NCBI GenBank assembly: GCA_933228675.1
Contig: OW121742.1
Span: forward strand, 20,279,112-20,343,111
From: Stomorhina lunata
Lineage: Eukaryota > Arthropoda > Insecta > Diptera > Rhiniidae
Reading direction: 5' to 3'
DNA: 64,000 nucleotides
A program made the position numbers and the translations under genes. Positions 60,056-64,000 of the stretch are shown piece by piece (positions within the stretch are counted from its first letter, which is position 1; each line of letters begins with the position of its first letter). Under the pieces are notes generated by a model. The model made no database searches. It saw only the letters and a list, made by a program, of their open reading frames with translations, and had not been told where the DNA came from.

Positions 60056-61356
60056 CAAAATTGAACTGGAAATAAACTGTAACTAAATAAGAATATCTTT
60101 TCATACTTTTACATTTCCCAACTATCTGAATTTGTCGTAGAAAGAAACGCTCTTCTTTACATAGCCCTCATCATATCAATATGACTGTGATGCAAACTTA
60201 TGAAGTCTTTTGACTTAACACACTACTTAACTGCCAGTAGATATGTACTCGTACATTTCATTCTTCCCATATCTTTTGTTAGTTGGTGGTGAGTGTCAGT
60301 CAGTCAGTCAGTCACTGTTTTGCCAGTGAGTTATGTATCAAGATCCTGAAGATAAACAAACAGACATAAGTACAAATTTACAAAGATACAACATCTTTTG
60401 CACTACTAGGGACTCGCTCGAATACTTGGAAGTAAAATTATTGTTGGTATTGTATAAGATGGCAGCAGCAGTTGTTGGAGTTTGCACGAAAGACAGGTCA
60501 CATGTCACATTACGTGGTTGTTAAGGAAACATAAATTGTAAGACTTGATAAAGGTTGGTTGGGTTGCATTGTCTTGTTGTCTTCGTAATATAAGAAGAAC
60601 CAAGACGGAAATGTAAATGGAATATATAAATATAGTATCTCTATAGTTTTGGAATTTAATACTATTTATATAATGAAATGCGAGTATTTACTTTAAGTCA
60701 TTTCGAAGGCATAAAAATTATTTGTAAGACAAATTTGATGAAATTTATTTTTTCTGTAATCAATATTTTACATGTAACTCAAGTATGTGTAAGACTTATA
60801 CTATTGCATCTACTAGTTCCGTTTCCCTTTTCGATGTTACAGTTATTTATTTGCCTTTATCCTTAGCTGACTTTATAACTATTTCGTATTTTCATTTTTT
60901 TTTTATATTGATTGCGCCCCAGTTGACATTTTTAATCTTGTCAAATTCACATGCCCTTCAATATGAGTTAACAAAAAACAATAACAAATACATCAAAATG
61001 AAACTGAAACTAAAATGAACATTTTCCAAAAAACATGTTAACGAAAAATGTGTACCAGCTATTGGATGTTGAGCCAAAACAAAAAAAAAAAAAAAAAATG
61101 TCCCAAATGAAAAATTGTTGGCTGTAATAGGACAAGAGAAAAATACGATTCAACAGCAAATTGAACAATTCCAATTTGTAGGACAAATAATGAAAAATTC
61201 AGAATAATACGAATAAACAGAACAATGACAAGAAAATAAAATGCAATGAATATTAAATAGGTTTTAATTAAATATGAATATTTAAATACATATTTACATA
61301 GCACCTGGGCCAAGGATATACGTACATATAGAGAGAAAGCATATAATGAATAATTA
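60056..61356. other. Non-coding stretch with a CAGT microsatellite
   Basis: A GTCA/CAGT run lies at 60296-60313. A 63-codon plus frame (60333-60524) has slightly better composition than background but no domain, no signal peptide and no splice context, so it is not called. A 17- to 20-A run lies near 61080. Confidence 0.4.
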
Positions 61357-61413
61357 TCAAACAAGTAAAAATGTAATATTCTGCTGTGTCGAATTTTATA
61401 TACCCATCATCAA
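61357..61413 (+). mobile_element. HINE-like terminus fragment next to array A8
   Basis: AACAAGTAAAAATGTAATATT, then CTGCTGTGTCG and AATTTTATATACCCATCATCAA, correspond to the reverse complement of the 39899-39951 terminus of the 38-kb element with a handful of substitutions. The hairpin is partly decayed. The rest of the element is absent and family A satellite begins at 61418. Confidence 0.65.
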
Positions 61414-61417
61414 ATTC

Positions 61418-63612
61418 TTCTTGAATTTTTAAAAAATTTCCCATAAAAATAGGAAATTTTTAAAAAATTTCCCATAAAAATAGGAAATTTTTTAAAAATT
61501 TCCCACAAAAACAGGAAATTTTTGAAAAATTTCCCATAAAAATAGGAAATTTTTGAAAAATTTCCCATAAAAATAGGAAATTTTTGAAAAATTTCTCATA
61601 AAAATAGGAAATTTTTTAAAAATTTCCCATAAAAATAGGAAATTTTTTTAAAAATTTCCCATAAAAATAGGAAATTTTTTTAAAAATTTCCCATAAAAAT
61701 AGGAAATTTTTGAAAAATTCCCTATAAAAATAGGAAATTTTTGAAAAATTCCCTATAAAAATAGGAAATTTTTGAAAAATTCCCTATAAAAATAGGAAAT
61801 TTTTGAAAAATTCCCTATAAAAATAGGAAATTTTTGAAAAATTCCCTATAAAAATAGGAAATTTTTGAAAAATTCCCTATAAAAATAGGAAATTTTTGAA
61901 AAATTCCCTATAAAAATAGGAAATTTTTGAAAAATTCCCTATAAAAATAGGAAATTTTTGAAAAATTCCCTATAAAAATAGGAAATTTTTGAAAAATTCC
62001 CTAAAAAAATAAGAAATTTTCGAAAAATTTCCTATAAAAATATGACATTTTTGAAAAATTCCCTATAAAAATAGGAATTTTTTGAAAAATTTCCCTTAAA
62101 AATAGGAAATTTTTGAAAAATTTCCTACAAAAATATGAAATTTTTGAAAAATTCCCTATAAAAATACGAAATTTTTGAAAAATTCCCTATCTAAATAGGA
62201 AATTTTTGAAAAATTGCCTATAAAAATAGGAAATTTTTGAAAAATTTCGTATAAATATAGGAAAGTTTTGAAAATTTTCCTATTAAATAGGAAATATTTG
62301 AAAAATTTCCTATAAAAATAGGAAATTTTTAAAAAATTTCCTTTAAAAATAGGAAATCTTATTGGAAAATTCTCTATAAAAATAGGAATTTTTGAAAAAT
62401 TTTCTATTTTTATTTCCTATAAAAATAGGAAATTTTCGAAAAATATCCTATAAAAATAGGAAATTTTTGAAAAATTTCCTATAAAAATAGGAAATTTTTG
62501 AAAAATTTCCTATAAAAATAGGAAATTTTTGAAAAATTTCCTATAAAAATAGGAAATTTTTGAAAAATTTCCTATAAAAATAGGAAATTTTTGAAAAATT
62601 TCCTATAAAAATAGGAAATTTTTGAAAAATTTCCTATAAAAATAGGAAATTTTTGAAAAATTTCCTATAAAAATAGGAAATTTTTGAAAAATTTCCTATA
62701 AAAATAGTAAATTTTTGAAAAATTTCCTATAAAAATAGGAAATTTTTGAAAAATTTCCTATAAAAATAGGAAATTTTTGAAAAATTTCCTATAAAAATAG
62801 GAAATTTTTGAAAAATTTCCTATAAAAATAGGAAATTTTTGAAAAATTTCCTATAAAGATAGGAAATTTTTGAAAAATTTCCTATAAAAATAGGAAATTT
62901 TTGAAAAATTTCCTATAAAAATAGGAAATTTTTGAAAAATTTCCTATAAAAATAGGAAATTTTTGAAAAATTTCCTATAAAAATAGGAAATTTTTGAAAA
63001 ATTTCCTATAAAAATAGGAAATTTTTGAAAAATTTCCTATAAAAATAGGAAATTTTTGAAAAATTTCCTAAAAAAATACGAAATTTTTGAAAAATTTCTT
63101 ATAAAAATAGGAATTTTTTGAAAAATAGGACATTTTGAAAAAAATTTCTATAAAAATATAATTTTTTTTTTTGAAATATTTCCTATAAAAATAGGAAATT
63201 TTTTTTTTGAAAAATTTCCTATAAAAATAGGAATTTTTTTTTTTTGAAAAATTTCCTATAAAAATAGGAAATTTTTTTTTTTGAAAAATTTCCTATAAAA
63301 ATAGGAAATTTTTTTTTGAAAAATTTCCTATAAAAATAGGAATTTTTTTTTTTAAAAATTTCCTATAAAAGTGAGAAATTTTTTCTTTGAGAAATTTTTT
63401 CTTTGAAAAATTTCCTATAAAAATAGGAATTTTTTTTTAATTTTTGAAAAATTTCCTATAAAAATAGAAAATTTTTGAAAAATTTCCTATAAAAATAGGA
63501 AATTTTCTATAAAAATAGAAATATATAAAAATAGGAAATCTTATTGGAAAATTCCCTATGAAAATAGGAATTTTTGAAAAATTTCCTATAAAAATAGGAA
63601 TTTTTTAAAAAT
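61418..63612 (+). repeat. 31-bp satellite array, family A, plus orientation (A8)
   Basis: About 70 units in sub-blocks: CCCATAAAAATAGG (61430-61700), CCCTATAAAAATAGG (61710-62230), then a nearly uniform CCTATAAAAATAGG block (62450-63060) with only two or three variants. From 63160 to 63430 the central T run expands from 5 to as many as 10 in successive units. This is a record of local amplification of successive variants. Confidence 0.96.
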
Positions 63613-64000
63613 GTTTTGAAATTTATTCCAATCTTAGTAAATGCAATTTAAGCTCCCTGATCCCACCATTTCCTCCCCTTATTCCTTCAAACATTTTCTT
63701 ACATTGAAAAGCATTTAACAGCCTGTCAGTCACAAAAAAGCAGCGTATTGTGGAATTATATAAAAAAAAAAACTAGAACAAATGAAATTTTTATATAAAA
63801 AAAAAAATCAACCCAGTTCTCAAATTGGCAAATGATTGGCGGCTGCCTTTAGGTGTTTACAACTGGAAAAAAAATAATTTTATACATTCACATTCAATTA
63901 TCGTGTTTGTTTTACAAATAGTTTATAATTTAAAATTTATGTGAAATACTGAACAATATAACCCCTTTACCTCATTTTTGGAAAAACTTTTTTAATTTTC
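63613..64000. other. AT-rich non-coding end of window
   Basis: Nothing recognised; poly-A runs near 63762 and 63802. Confidence 0.4.

Noticed and set aside
60333..60524. 63-codon frame after the CAGT repeat
   Set aside because: Short, no domain, no conserved feature visible. Homology or transcripts would be needed.

Overview
The window reads as nuclear, non-coding DNA of a higher (cyclorrhaphan) fly, most likely a calyptrate such as a blowfly or house-fly relative. The grounds are very high AT content, an insect-style splice donor and Kozak context, Helentron-type (mini-me/HINE-like) elements carrying GTCY microsatellites, and an insect LINE. The species call is inference from repeat style only. 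There are no operons, no bacterial genes and no CRISPR.

About half of the 64 kb is tandem repeat DNA in some 13 separate arrays, all built on a 31-bp period. Family A has a core in which AGGAAATTTTT and AAAAATTTCCT flank a single G or C, plus a 4-nt A (or T) linker. Its arrays lie at 0.1-2.0, 2.9-4.9, 41.0-42.0, 43.2-46.9, 52.8-53.5, 54.8-57.5, 58.5-60.1 and 61.4-63.6 kb. The second superfamily has a core centred on CTATAG and a variable arm: ATATCA/ATATCG, ATAACG/TTAACG or GTGTATAACA. Its arrays lie at 6.3-7.8, 16.1-19.7, 21.1-24.7, 25.5-28.5 and 29.3-32.8 kb. Neighbouring arrays are often in opposite orientation, every monomer has dyad symmetry, and several arrays contain higher-order duplications. 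One stretch (about 44.02-45.78 kb) looks like some 56 identical copies.

Only one host gene piece is convincing: a first coding exon on the minus strand (7857-8514). It encodes a signal peptide followed by a basic, Ser/Asn/Gln/Lys-rich region and ends at a consensus GTAAGT donor. The array at 6.3-7.8 kb begins about 30-50 bp inside that intron. The rest of the protein lies outside the window or could not be recognised.

Mobile elements: a LINE (47949-51553) with ORF1, a complete endonuclease domain and a reverse transcriptase domain, broken by an internal deletion between the last two. It has a (TAC)n tail and a candidate 9-bp target-site duplication. Two inverted HINE-like copies lie at 10.2-10.97 and 13.67-14.45 kb inside other nested repeats. 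A longer HINE-like element lies at 38.08-39.95 kb, and a HINE terminus abuts an array at 61.36-61.41 kb. There is also a Tc1/mariner-superfamily transposase pseudogene (34981-35625, minus), two short TIR elements (25149-25273 and 42699-42842) and a tRNA-like sequence with pol III A and B boxes (52430-52500). Tandem repeats of about 330 bp (33.5-34.85 kb) and 110 bp (36.3-37.5 kb) complete the picture. Remaining stretches are AT-rich single-copy-looking DNA with no supportable genes.
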